From positions 1-64,000 of the forward strand of contig NZ_JAJNBZ010000022.1 in NCBI RefSeq assembly GCF_021369635.1: a stretch of 64,000 bases of DNA. Direction: 5' to 3'. This DNA is from Paenibacillus profundus (GTDB lineage Bacteria > Bacillota > Bacilli > Paenibacillales > Paenibacillaceae). The position numbers and the translations under genes were made by a program. How positions within the stretch are numbered: position 1 is the stretch's first letter; each line of letters begins with the position of its first letter. The notes under the pieces were generated by a model, which made no database searches, had not been told where the DNA came from, and saw nothing but the letters and a program-made list of their open reading frames with translations. Of the stretch, positions 17,754-26,426 are shown piece after piece.

Positions 17754-18310
17754 TTACCTCGTCTGCTCGGCAAGCCGGCCATAATCATTGCGGAGCAGCT
17801 CGGCTACATCCTTTTCCTGCTCCCGATCCATATGCATCAGCCCCATCGTCTGAATCCATTGGCTGTGGTTCACGTACCAGTTGTACATCGACCACCAGTC
17901 GATGCCAGCAACGAATCCCTGCGGATTGGCCTCCCCTTCCGATGTCACTGCAGCCTGCTCCATCAACGCCTTCATCGTATCGTTATAAATGCCAGACTGC
18001 TTATCGCTCTCGCTATTGTCTTGCTGACTCCAATGTCCGACTCCGTATTCAGAATCGGTTTGTCCGGCCATAGGCGGTGGGCTTCCTCTAAGAAGTCACG
18101 CGTACCTTCATAAGGCGTCCCGCCATGAAAAACACCAAAATACATCGTCCAGGCCGCCACATCGAGCGGCTCCATCGAAGCATCGTGAGCTCCCGGCTGA
18201 TCCGCTGCCGCGCTCTGCGTAATGAGTCTGCCATCATCATAATTCGTCCGCACATCTTGAACGAGGCGTTCGTTGTACGCTTTGCGCAGCATCACATCAC
18301 TGGAACTCCT
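17754..18310 (-). pseudogene. C-terminal fragment of a glycoside hydrolase family 2 enzyme, frameshifted
   Basis: Two minus-strand frames together read as the end of a GH2 (beta-galactosidase/glucuronidase-type) barrel. The first (about 18295-18045) includes LRKAYNERLVQDVRTNYDD and KPILNTE, the segment with the GH2 nucleophile. It switches frame near 18045 to continue GHWSQQDN and GIDWWSMYNWYV to a stop at 17754-17756. The 5' part is missing and the fragment abuts an unrelated permease remnant at about 18301. It is surely non-functional as it stands. Confidence 0.75.
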
Positions 18311-18549
18311 ACTTTGACGGACTGATTTATATGCGCGAAGTGGAGAAGCTGCCGCTTGCTACCTTGCTGCAGACGATCGTTGTGTAGACCGACTTCACGA
18401 ACATGGACCCGGAGACAGTGAAGAAGCTGTCCCAGCGCACCGTGAAATCGGCGCAAATCTTTATCAGCTTGATTCCGATACTAGCCATTTATCCATTTCT
18501 GCAAAAATATTTTGTGCACGGCATCGTGCTCGGTGCGGCGAAGGAATAG
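18301..18549 (+). pseudogene. C-terminal fragment of an LplC-type sugar ABC permease
   Basis: The plus strand from 18301 reads WNSYFDGLIYMREVEKLPLA, continues through LLQTIVV, then a stop (TAG 18385-18387), and resumes in the same frame with MDPETVKKLSQRTVKSAQIF and ends FVHGIVLGAAKE followed by TAG. This is the conserved end of LplC/YtcP-type carbohydrate permeases. The rest of the gene is absent. With the adjoining GH2 fragment it marks the remains of a lost polysaccharide-use cluster. Confidence 0.75.
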
Positions 18550-18610
18550 GCGGCTGTCATGCAATCGCATGGCGACAGGCCAAGGTTCAAGATAAGTGAA
18601 TAGCACGACA

Positions 18611-18650
18611 AGTAAAACGACCGATCCCTATTCACAGGATATCGGTCGTT
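18611..18650 (-). terminator. Terminator of the amber-interrupted gene
   Basis: AACGACCGAT / ATCGGTCGTT stem; on the minus strand it is followed by TTTACTTG. It lies 11 bases after the stop at 18661. Confidence 0.75.
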
Positions 18651-18660
18651 GGCGTTGCAT

Positions 18661-19026
18661 TTAGCCGATGACGGCGAATGCTTCGACGCCGGCAGGCACT
18701 CTGCGCGTACGGAACAATACGCCGTTGCTGTTGAAGATTTGAATCGTCAGCGCAACGTTGGTCAGCGTGCCAATGTTATTGAAGCGCACCACTCCGAAGC
18801 GATCGAAGGATCGGGTGGAGATCAGGCGGTTCCCCGCGAAGACGCGCGCAAAAAATCCCGGCGTGCTGAACGGCACCCCGTTCGACTGCACCTAGACGAC
18901 GGTGAACCGATTAAGGATAGGGCCACACACTTGCTTCTCATACACCGTCTTGAGATCGCGGCTTTGCGCTGCTTTTCCCTTCAACTGAGGATCATTCAAT
19001 GGAGGGACTCGTGTGACCATGCTCAT
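18661..19026 (-). pseudogene. Small beta-rich protein interrupted by one in-frame amber codon
   Basis: From ATG 19026 (AAGGAG 9 bases upstream) the frame runs 44 codons, starting MSMVTRVPPLNDPQLKGKAA and ending NRFTVV. It then meets TAG at 18892-18894 and continues in the same frame for 76 codons (QSNGVPF ... RRVPAGVEAFAVIG) to a stop at 18661-18663, just before a terminator. Ribosome binding site, frame and terminator are all intact, so a single C-to-T change (CAG to TAG) or readthrough is plausible. I do not recognise the family; the second part has repeated IFNSNGVLF-like beta strands. Confidence 0.6.
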
Positions 19027-19109
19027 GCGGATGTCTCCTTCCGTTCATATGCTACACGGTATGAGCGAATGGCCAAACGCGTATGGGTGCTTATCCCTCC
19101 GCCTTCCGC

Positions 19110-21125
19110 CTAGTTCGCAGGCGGCTCGGACATCAGCGAATAGATAGAGGCGAATGCCCGCTTCGCCTCTTCGGTCATGGCGAAGCGCTTGCCGTTCGCT
19201 GGATGCGGCATCGCCTCCACGCGGCGCACGTCCGCTTCGTAGCTGCGGAACCGCTCCGCGGCCGCGTTCGCGAGCAGGCCCGCCGTCTGGCGGTCGCCCT
19301 GCAGCGACGCCGTGCGCGCCGCTGCCGCTAACCGCTCGACCGCTTCCGTCTGCAGGACGCGGTCGAAGCGGTCGCTGTCCGCCGCCGCCTTCCAGTACGC
19401 GGCGGCTTCCTCGGCGCGGCCGCGGCGCTCGCTTGCCAGCGCGAGCTCGCGGTAGAGCGCCTTGCCGTCGCGCTCATAGCGCAGCCCCACTGCAAGCAGG
19501 GCTGCCGCTTCCTGCGGCGGCAAGCGCCGCGCCACGGCGATGCGCAGCGCCGTGTCCGCGGGCGTCAGGCGCAGCGCGCTGTGCAGCTGCGCCGTGGCGC
19601 CGGCGGCCGTGGACGCGAAGTGTTGTGCCGCCAAGTGGCACGACACGAGCACGGCCACGGCCGCAAGCGGCGCGGCCAGCGCGAGCGCCGCAAGCCGTCG
19701 GCGCCGGGCGCCTGGGCGCCCGAGCGGGCCCCCGCGCCGCGGTTCGTCCCTTGGCACGGCAACCCCATGTGCATCCGTGCCAAGGGTAAGGAAGAGCAGC
19801 AGCAGCAGCGTGATGAAGCCGTAGGCCAGATCGAAGTCAATCGCGCTGTGCAGCATAATCAGGGCACCAGCCATGCCGAGGCCCGCATGCCTGCGCCAAG
19901 CAAGGACAAGCGCCAAGGCCGCGAGCGTCAACACAGGCAGCGTGCCGACAACTCCGATGTCGAGCAGAAAATCGAAAACGCTGCTGTGCACCTCCTTGCC
20001 AACGTAAGGCTCGCTCTGCATGCTTGCGAACTGCTGCCGCCACGCATCTCCGCCTGCGCCGAGCCAAGGACTCCGCTGCCATAACGCCCAGGCATCCTTG
20101 TAAAATAAAGTGCGGGCGCCAGCCGTCTCATAATGATCCGTCACCCGGTTCGCCGCGCCGGATGGCATCATCATAGCGCCCCAGCTGAGCAGCGCCGCCA
20201 TGATGAGGACATAGCCGGTCACATACGCTCGGCGGCGATAGCGAAGCCTCTCTAGCAACATGTATAATCCGATCGAGCCTGCCCACGCAACGATGACGGG
20301 GAGCGGCACGAGCGAACTCTCGGACAGCCACAGCGAAGCCGTACTCGCCACAGCGGCCAAGGCCCAGCACGTAAACCATGCGGAGTGCAGCAAATAAACG
20401 GTGCGGCGGCCGCGAGCGGACAAATATCCAGCAGCCCACACCACTGCAAAAGCGAACCATGCCCCGCGCGATTCAGTAAGTCCGAGCACGGTCAGGTGCG
20501 GCAGCAGGGGCATGGCGGCCAGGACACGATCCCGCAGCGTTTTTCCGGCAGTGATGCCATGCAAGTGCAGCAGTGCGAACGCCCCCGCAATGACACCGAG
20601 CGTATTCGGATATTGAACCAATCCCGACAGCCGGAACCCAAGAGCAGACAATTGGGCATCCTGACTCGTCATGACACCGGAGTTATATGGCAAATAATCG
20701 TACAGCATGGCCAGCGCGCTCACACTGCTAATGAGACCAACTACGGCCGTTCCCGCCAGCACCATTCGAAATCCGCGTCCACCGCGCTGCCCATCCAATA
20801 GAGCAGTAAGCAGAATAACCCATGCACCATACATCACCCACCGAATTAGTTGCATCTCCGTTCCATATGTACTTGCCGGATGAAGCATGAGCGTAATGGC
20901 GTAACAGACACTTACAATCGCAGTAATAAGCAGCGGCAGCGTCATTCGTACTTTTCTCGTATATAAGATAACGATAAAAGAAATAAGGAATAAAAATAAC
21001 GACAGCAAATGCGTATCCCGATCGTAGAATAGACCTTTTTGCCAGAGCGAGAGCAGCAGCACCGCGAACACTGTTCCCGCGCCTGCGCTTACCCGCCAAT
21101 TCCGTTTTCCTGTTTCCCTGTCCAT
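19110..21125 (-). CDS. O-antigen ligase/Wzy-like polytopic membrane protein
   Basis: A 671-residue protein with about 11-12 membrane helices in the first 450 residues, a large loop including GLTESRGAWFAF and WLGAGGDAWRQQFA (the Wzy_C/O-antigen ligase signature region), then a soluble helical C-terminal domain (about 500-671) with TPR-like AAAYWKAAADSD repeats. Such proteins polymerise or ligate surface polysaccharides or glycosylate proteins. ATG 21125 has GGAGG 8 bases upstream. The DNA from about 19150 to 19780, coding for the C-terminal part, is far richer in GC than the 5' part. Confidence 0.8.
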   Translation of the reverse strand: MDRETGKRNWRVSAGAGTVFAVLLLSLWQKGLFYDRDTHLLSLFLFLISFIVILYTRKVRMTLPLLITAIVSVCYAITLMLHPASTYGTEMQLIRWVMYGAWVILLTALLDGQRGGRGFRMVLAGTAVVGLISSVSALAMLYDYLPYNSGVMTSQDAQLSALGFRLSGLVQYPNTLGVIAGAFALLHLHGITAGKTLRDRVLAAMPLLPHLTVLGLTESRGAWFAFAVVWAAGYLSARGRRTVYLLHSAWFTCWALAAVASTASLWLSESSLVPLPVIVAWAGSIGLYMLLERLRYRRRAYVTGYVLIMAALLSWGAMMMPSGAANRVTDHYETAGARTLFYKDAWALWQRSPWLGAGGDAWRQQFASMQSEPYVGKEVHSSVFDFLLDIGVVGTLPVLTLAALALVLAWRRHAGLGMAGALIMLHSAIDFDLAYGFITLLLLLFLTLGTDAHGVAVPRDEPRRGGPLGRPGARRRRLAALALAAPLAAVAVLVSCHLAAQHFASTAAGATAQLHSALRLTPADTALRIAVARRLPPQEAAALLAVGLRYERDGKALYRELALASERRGRAEEAAAYWKAAADSDRFDRVLQTEAVERLAAAARTASLQGDRQTAGLLANAAAERFRSYEADVRRVEAMPHPANGKRFAMTEEAKRAFASIYSLMSEPPAN

Positions 21126-21212
21126 CTGCCGTCCTCCTATCAGATCTATTCTCGTAGCCATCAGTGTGCTCGAAACAATAAGAGGCCAACCCCAGGTTGA
21201 CCTCTGCACAAT

Positions 21213-22622
21213 TTATTGTATTAACGATAATACTACTTTGGTATAAAAATAAGTATTTTTATGCTCAAAGAGCCATCTTCTCGCATCCATAATATCTACG
21301 CCGTTATTCCCATAACGCGCGTCGATATCTTTAAGTTGCTGCAAGATAATATCTTTACTAATCGTGTGTATAACTTGCTCCAAAGACACAATAGAGTTGT
21401 CTAGCCTGTACAATCCATAGTCTCCTGCAGCCAATTCAGGGAGACCATTTGCCGTATCAATCGAAATGCGAGCTTCGTTGCCATCCGTCAATTCAACCGA
21501 TCGCGCCTTTCCACTCGACACCAATTGATTCAGTTCTGCCTCCGCAGGCACTTTCATTTGCATGGGAGCGAGAATATACGATCCTGATGTTACGTTTGTC
21601 AGGACGATGTTGTTCTCCGTTTCCGGATACGTTCCTGCTATCCCTGATTCTTCCGAAGCCCACGATGTTACTGTTAACTCTGCAATTGCGCTTCCTCTTC
21701 GCCCGTCAGACGCTTCTATATAAATCGAAGTTTCTCCAGTTGAATCGGTCTGAAAGATCAATGTATCCTGTTCGATCCGGGCTTGAAAAACAGGTTGGCC
21801 AAGCAATGAAAAACTCAATTTATCATCGTCTGCATCAGTGAACAATCCTAGCTCTTCTAAGGAAATAGTTATTGGTTGCTGCACCAACACATGGACATGC
21901 TGAGGATGCGGCACAGGTTCCCAGTTGGTTGTAATGTCGAGATAATAAACGGCTTTCTTTCCTGTTATATCGGATAACGTTATAGTGACCCTAGTATCGC
22001 CAGAACGATTATTGTTTTTTAATACGATATCTTTAGAATTGACAAGATTCTTCTCAATAACAAATAAGTTCATATCATCAGTGACATGCAATGACGATGG
22101 GTTCCCCCAATTTATCGGTTGGGAGAAGGTAAATAATCGATCAAGCGAAATAGTCATATTGTTATTTCCACTTTCGTTAAGCAAAAAATAACTGTTCAAA
22201 TTTCTTTCTTGATCAATGTTTATTCTGGGAGGCATTAGATTCCCGTCCGTAACGGTTACCGTAAATTTATGCACGATGATGCGGTCATCGGGAAATTTCC
22301 ATTCATATTGAACCGTGGTCGTTCCCGCTTGCTTCGGGTGTATCGCATATATCCCATTGCCCTGAGTCAAATCCACATTAATCTCAGCGATGTCCGGACT
22401 CGCATTAAAAAGATTCTGATACGTGGCTCCCGTTACTGTAGGTGGAATGGGTTCATTCTTGTCTTCATTAATATCAACCTCATATGTACTGAAGATTTTC
22501 TCAGGGAACACCCTTCCTCCAGCCTCTGCCTTCGACGGCATGAATGGAACGGCCGCAAGCACGATAAGTGCTCCCAGAAACCAAATAAGAAGCGTGCGAA
22601 CACCTCTGGAAGCGTTGGTCAC
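21213..22622 (-). CDS. Secreted cadherin-like/Ig-like domain protein
   Basis: A 469-residue protein with an N-terminal signal peptide (hydrophobic about 9-28, probable cleavage near SKAEA). It has repeated all-beta segments: FTVTVTDGN near residue 125 and a cadherin-like DADDDKLSFSLLGQPVF at about 265-285 with acidic calcium-type residues. A helical C-terminal end follows (DARYGNNGVDIMDARRWL), possibly dockerin-like. It is upstream of and on the same strand as the O-antigen-ligase-like gene, so a shared surface role is possible. The start is GTG 22622 with AAAGGAG about 12 bases upstream. Confidence 0.65.
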   Translation of the reverse strand: MTNASRGVRTLLIWFLGALIVLAAVPFMPSKAEAGGRVFPEKIFSTYEVDINEDKNEPIPPTVTGATYQNLFNASPDIAEINVDLTQGNGIYAIHPKQAGTTTVQYEWKFPDDRIIVHKFTVTVTDGNLMPPRINIDQERNLNSYFLLNESGNNNMTISLDRLFTFSQPINWGNPSSLHVTDDMNLFVIEKNLVNSKDIVLKNNNRSGDTRVTITLSDITGKKAVYYLDITTNWEPVPHPQHVHVLVQQPITISLEELGLFTDADDDKLSFSLLGQPVFQARIEQDTLIFQTDSTGETSIYIEASDGRRGSAIAELTVTSWASEESGIAGTYPETENNIVLTNVTSGSYILAPMQMKVPAEAELNQLVSSGKARSVELTDGNEARISIDTANGLPELAAGDYGLYRLDNSIVSLEQVIHTISKDIILQQLKDIDARYGNNGVDIMDARRWLFEHKNTYFYTKVVLSLIQ

Positions 22623-22696
22623 GTCGAATCTTCTCCTTTCACTCCTATTATGCTATAGGCTGAATCTAGTTCTGTGATATGCCCATTACGACACCT

Positions 22697-23371
22697 TTAT
22701 CCGCGTATCTCCCGCTTCGTCTTGCGCTCGATATGCGCCTTAATCTGTTCACGCAGGATGAACGCCCGCAAGGAGCGCATTGATTCGTCATCGTTCAGTA
22801 TGAGCTTTGCGCCGCAAAACATCTCTTCTTCGCGTGGAAAGTGGCGGACGACATGCAGGCGGCACGGCAGAACAAACCCGAGCTGCAGCTCTGCATCTGC
22901 CTGCATCCCTTCTCTTAAAGCGCTGCCCATGGTCATCGTAAACCCCAATCCATTCAAGCTGATATCTTGAATATGTATCTGAACCGGTGTCGATAGCGCG
23001 TTTATTTCGCCCTGCATCGTCTGTCTCGAAGTAATAACTCCTTGCTTATTCACATCAATTCGGGGGTATTCACGCTTATCCGCGAACTTCCGCTGCTGCT
23101 GAGGAGGATGAATGATTAACAACGAGCCTTGATGGCGCGCCACAACCTTCGTAGTAAAATTAAAAATACCCACTGGGGAATAAATGGTGACTTTGATCGC
23201 CTCTCCCAGTTCAAACCGTTCGAATTCCGGCAATCCCACTTCAATGAGATCGCCCTCCATATAGGATAACACACCTGTCGCAACACAGCTATCACCCTCC
23301 AGTACGGTTCGGCTATGAAGCAATGTAATCAATAAATACTCCGGGGTATCTGTAAAATACGTGTCTTTCAT
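22697..23371 (-). CDS. PilZ-domain cyclic di-GMP receptor protein (YcgR-like)
   Basis: A 224-residue protein with an N-terminal YcgR-like flagellar-brake domain (about 1-95) and a C-terminal PilZ domain (about 98-215). The c-di-GMP signature is visible as KREYPRID (RxxxR-type) and DISLNGLGF (D/NxSxxG). Binding of c-di-GMP would alter motility or surface polysaccharide output. The start ATG 23371 follows GGAGGG at about 12 bases. The leader upstream is unusually structured (see 23402-23528). Confidence 0.85.
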   Translation of the reverse strand: MKDTYFTDTPEYLLITLLHSRTVLEGDSCVATGVLSYMEGDLIEVGLPEFERFELGEAIKVTIYSPVGIFNFTTKVVARHQGSLLIIHPPQQQRKFADKREYPRIDVNKQGVITSRQTMQGEINALSTPVQIHIQDISLNGLGFTMTMGSALREGMQADAELQLGFVLPCRLHVVRHFPREEEMFCGAKLILNDDESMRSLRAFILREQIKAHIERKTKREIRG

Positions 23372-23401
23372 ATTTGTTTAAGCCCTCCTACCATCTCTTT
23401 A

Positions 23402-23528
23402 GGTCCGCTGGCCCACGGCCCGAGGACCACTCCCTTATACGTTGACTTCGGTTCGTTAATAAACTGCCTTAGTCTTGTGCGGCAAGGGAATGCGCCCGTC
23501 CCGGCACATGCAGCCGCATCTCCGATGC
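23402..23528 (-). other. GC-rich structured leader upstream of the PilZ gene
   Basis: On the minus strand two strong hairpin domains precede the PilZ ribosome binding site. One has GCGGC/GCCGC outer arms (23479-23517) around ATGTGCC/GGGCGCAT. The other is GGTCC-GGCC-GGCC-GGACC (23402-23428). A small GCATC-GGA-GATGC hairpin lies at 23516-23528. It does not match the c-di-GMP riboswitch core I know. A 62-codon frame covering it (23368-23556) overlaps the PilZ ATG but lacks a ribosome binding site. RNA element or small coupled gene cannot be decided here. Confidence 0.35.
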
Positions 23529-23724
23529 CTGATTGATCATAGGCACGACTACCCATGTTTCTATATCGTCCAAAATTGACGATCTTTGAAGAGTTACGCT
23601 TCTAGTAGTCGAGCTTCTTTAGCTATTGCAGCTTCGTCTGGATAAGAAAACCTCTATCGAGGCTTTATCATCATAAGGATTGTCACCACAACCTTGCCGA
23701 CGGTTATAAAAACGTTACATGCGT

Positions 23725-24190
23725 ACCGCCTGTCAAATAGGAAGGCACCGATTCTTCATAGTTAACGAAATGCTCCGAAAGATAGTAAAACGGCGCGTCG
23801 TTCGGACTGAAGGGGATTTGCTTTCTCTCCCCCTTTGCTTCATTCTCCCCTTTCATCAGGATGCGGTACGACCAATGACGACTCTGGAAGCTGCCGAGTT
23901 TACTGCCATCAAGATTAGTCGCTTCACGACATGATGTCGATACGAAACGGTATGTACCTTAATTCAGACGTTAGTGATCCTTCCTGACGTATGCCTTTTC
24001 TCGTCGTTATCCTTCCTGACTGCATGGGAGATTGGATATAAGGACCATGGAACGGAAGCGCTAAGAAACTTACTCGTTAATAGGAGAATGGGTTGCTGCT
24101 GTTCTGATTGGAGGGGAGAGCGAGGCAAAGGATCGAACGGACATACCTTCTCCGGGAAGGAGAAAGTGACACCACAGGCGGAAGACGTCT
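23725..24190. repeat. Family B long repeat, copy 1
   Basis: About 465 non-coding bases homologous to 50433-51205. Shared blocks include CGATTCTTCATAGTTAACGA at the left, ACGAAACGGTATGTACCTTA and GGGAGATTGGATATAAGGAC in the middle, and a purine arm GGAGGGGAGAGCGAGGCAAA near the right (24110-24131). The arm is largely complementary to the pyrimidine tract at 23832-23853, so the element could fold into one long-range stem. Here the pyrimidine arm is single. The bases 23557-23724 before it hold nothing I can assign apart from a short coding-like stretch on the minus strand (about 23575-23640). Confidence 0.7.
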
Positions 24191-24222
24191 AAAAAAGAGG
24201 ACCTTCGCTGCGAAGGCCCTCC
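24191..24222 (-). terminator. Terminator of the methyltransferase unit
   Basis: On the minus strand GGGCCTTCGCAGCGAAGGTCC hairpin followed by TCTTTTTTAG, just after the stop of the 24229 gene and adjoining the family B repeat. Confidence 0.85.
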
Positions 24223-24228
24223 TTAGTC

Positions 24229-25482
24229 TTACGTCGTTCGCTGATATCCGCGTGCCGACAATATATCGCCCAGCGCCCGCTCCAAATACGGATCGGCATG
24301 CAAAAACTGCCGAAACGCCTCATATTGTTGCCATGCCTGCGCATCTATCGGAGTTGTCATGCGAATCGCATCCGCATTCGCATCAGCATTGGTATCCGCC
24401 TTCGCCTCCGACAGGTCCTGTTCTTCAACGCGAACGGCCCGGATTAAAATATTTTTCGGTGTATGCTCCATATCGATAAATTCGAGCAGCTGCGTCCGGT
24501 ATCCGACGCAATCGAGCAGCTTGGCACGAATCGCGTCGGTAGCAAGCGATGCAAACCGCTCCTTCAAAATACCGTGAGACAAGAGCGGTGCCAACACATC
24601 CTGCTCTACTTGCCTATTCAACTCATGCTGGCAGCATGGAACCGATAGTATAACGCGCGCGCCCCAACGCACCGCCTTATTCAGCGCTGCATCGGTAGCT
24701 GTATCGCATGCGTGCAAGGTGACGACCATATCAACCTCGTCAGCCCCTTCATACTGGGCGATATCTCCCATGAGGAAAGACAATCCATCATAATTGAGAC
24801 GACGCCCCAGCGCTTCGCAGTGTTCGATTACATCCTTTTTCAAATCCAACCCGACAATATGAACCGGCAGCTTGGACTGAACATGAAGAAAATGGTACAG
24901 TGCAAACGTCAAATACGATTTGCCGCAGCCAAAATCAATAATCCGCACCATTCGATCTTGCGGCAAGTAGGGAAGTATGTCCGCGACCATTTCGAGGAAA
25001 CGATTGATTTGTTTAAATTTATCATACTTGGCGGCCAGCACTTTGCCATCTTTATTCATGATGCCGAGTTCAATAAGAAAAGGGACCGGATCGCCTTCTG
25101 TCAATATATACCGCTTCTTGCGGTTATGAGAAACGTCGACCTGCTTCACGACAGCAGCTTGCTTGCGAATAGCCACCTTGTATTTCTTGCTGATAAGCAC
25201 CTGATAGTCCGCTTCCGTCGTTCGCAGGAGCGCTTGCTTGAAGGTCATCTCCAAGAGAGACATAAGCCGCTCCGCTGCCTCCTCCGTCGGCACATTGTCG
25301 TGTGTGACCTTGTTGTCGTAATGATATTCGAACTGCATTTGCAGTTGTCCGCGAACACGGACCGGCTTCATTGTCACCTTGGAATATCCTTCAACCGGTT
25401 TGCTGCGCAATTGGCTAAGCACGGCGCTGCTCAACGTTTCTTGTTGAATGACTTGATTCACTAATTGTCTTAATTGTTCCAT
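24229..25482 (-). CDS. SAM-dependent methyltransferase (METTL25-like domain)
   Basis: A 417-residue protein with a class I methyltransferase core. The SAM-binding motif is IIDFGCGKSYLTFAL (about residue 185-199), the acidic end of strand 2 is GLDLKKD, and VTLHACDTATDAA follows, as in the Methyltransf_32 group. The N-terminal 150 residues look like a substrate-binding part. A short Ala/Asp/Asn repeat (ADTNADANADA) interrupts the C-terminal region and is probably a flexible linker. The substrate is unknown. It lies 22 bases downstream of the DUF6483-like gene and is likely co-transcribed with it. Confidence 0.8.
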   Translation of the reverse strand: MEQLRQLVNQVIQQETLSSAVLSQLRSKPVEGYSKVTMKPVRVRGQLQMQFEYHYDNKVTHDNVPTEEAAERLMSLLEMTFKQALLRTTEADYQVLISKKYKVAIRKQAAVVKQVDVSHNRKKRYILTEGDPVPFLIELGIMNKDGKVLAAKYDKFKQINRFLEMVADILPYLPQDRMVRIIDFGCGKSYLTFALYHFLHVQSKLPVHIVGLDLKKDVIEHCEALGRRLNYDGLSFLMGDIAQYEGADEVDMVVTLHACDTATDAALNKAVRWGARVILSVPCCQHELNRQVEQDVLAPLLSHGILKERFASLATDAIRAKLLDCVGYRTQLLEFIDMEHTPKNILIRAVRVEEQDLSEAKADTNADANADAIRMTTPIDAQAWQQYEAFRQFLHADPYLERALGDILSARGYQRTT

Positions 25483-25504
25483 CGTCTGCTCCTACATCCT
25501 CAAT

Positions 25505-26230
25505 CTAGAGGGATGACACATCTTCCATCCCCTGTTTAATTTCATCACGCGGCAGTCTTCCTTGTTCAAGCTGTTCGTCTGGCAGAGCTTCCATCCGTTC
25601 ATAGAAGCCGTGCGCCAGCTTCTTGCGGAGCTGCAGCTCGTCCGGCCGCTCTGCTGCACTCTGCAGCCAGTGAAACAGCGCATCCTCCGCCTCGGCGTAA
25701 CGTCCTTCCTGCTCGAACCACCGCCATAAGCGAGCGAGTGCGCTCTCCTCCAGCTTGTATGGCTTCAGCTCGTGAAGAAGCTGCTCCATACTCGGCATAA
25801 CCGGAAGCACTTTCCGATCGCTGCCGTGCAGCATCGCTTCAAGCAGCAAATTCAAGGCTTTCATGGAACGCCGTATATACATGGCTTCCGCCTGCCCGAG
25901 CTCCACACCTTCAAGACGCGAATCGAGATGTCTTTCCTCGTCTTCATGCAGCCCCTTTTCTTTCTCCAGCTTCGCCCTTTCGAAGAGAAGGAATGCGAAC
26001 GCCTGCAGTTCATCGGCATGCAAGCGTCCATTGGTCATGAAGAGACGCATCATATCATCAGCCGACAGCTTATCGGACAGCTCACCGTTAATACGGAAGC
26101 GCCGCTGCATCAGTTCATCCCATTCAAATAGCAGCTCCGTCCGTTTCTTCTGCTCGCGAAGTCCCATCGCTTTGCCGATCATTTGTGTCATTTCCTCAAT
26201 TAAACGTAACAAATAATCTCTCCGGTACAT
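25505..26230 (-). CDS. DUF6483-like conserved protein
   Basis: A 241-residue, mostly helical soluble protein with the N-terminus MYRRDYLLRLIEEMTQMIGK, a pattern I associate with DUF6483 of Firmicutes. The C-terminal half has TPR-like helices (WFEQEGRYAEAEDALFHWL). No catalytic residues are evident. ATG 26230 was chosen over the longer frame to 26296 because GGGGTGAG lies upstream and the family begins here. It is first gene of a two-gene unit with the methyltransferase. Confidence 0.7.
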   Translation of the reverse strand: MYRRDYLLRLIEEMTQMIGKAMGLREQKKRTELLFEWDELMQRRFRINGELSDKLSADDMMRLFMTNGRLHADELQAFAFLLFERAKLEKEKGLHEDEERHLDSRLEGVELGQAEAMYIRRSMKALNLLLEAMLHGSDRKVLPVMPSMEQLLHELKPYKLEESALARLWRWFEQEGRYAEAEDALFHWLQSAAERPDELQLRKKLAHGFYERMEALPDEQLEQGRLPRDEIKQGMEDVSSL

Positions 26231-26356
26231 CTTCTTCTCACCCCGACCTGAATTGGCATTGATATGGATGATACTGCTCATCCGACGGAAAAACATGCAA
26301 CTGAATTAGCACCATTGCTTAAACGGTGCTCGTCGAAGATCAGCTACAGTATAACG

Positions 26357-26389
26357 AAAAAGGACGCCACCCACAAGGGAGGCGCCCGC
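26357..26389 (-). terminator. Terminator of the alpha/beta hydrolase gene
   Basis: On the minus strand GGGCGCCTCCC-TTGTG-GGTGGCGTCC, then TTTTTCG. Confidence 0.85.
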
Positions 26390-26426
26390 TGTCATTGTAA
26401 TGTCAATGAGGTAAGCAATAGCTCTG

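Noticed and set aside
19154-19789. 211-codon plus-strand frame in GC-rich DNA
   Set aside because: Antisense shadow of the O-antigen-ligase-like gene; Arg/Pro/Ala-rich low-complexity translation typical of GC-rich shadows.
23368-23556. 62-codon minus-strand frame overlapping the PilZ start
   Set aside because: No ribosome binding site and no recognisable family; the overlap with the PilZ ATG is suggestive but not enough to call a gene. Noted under the structured leader instead.
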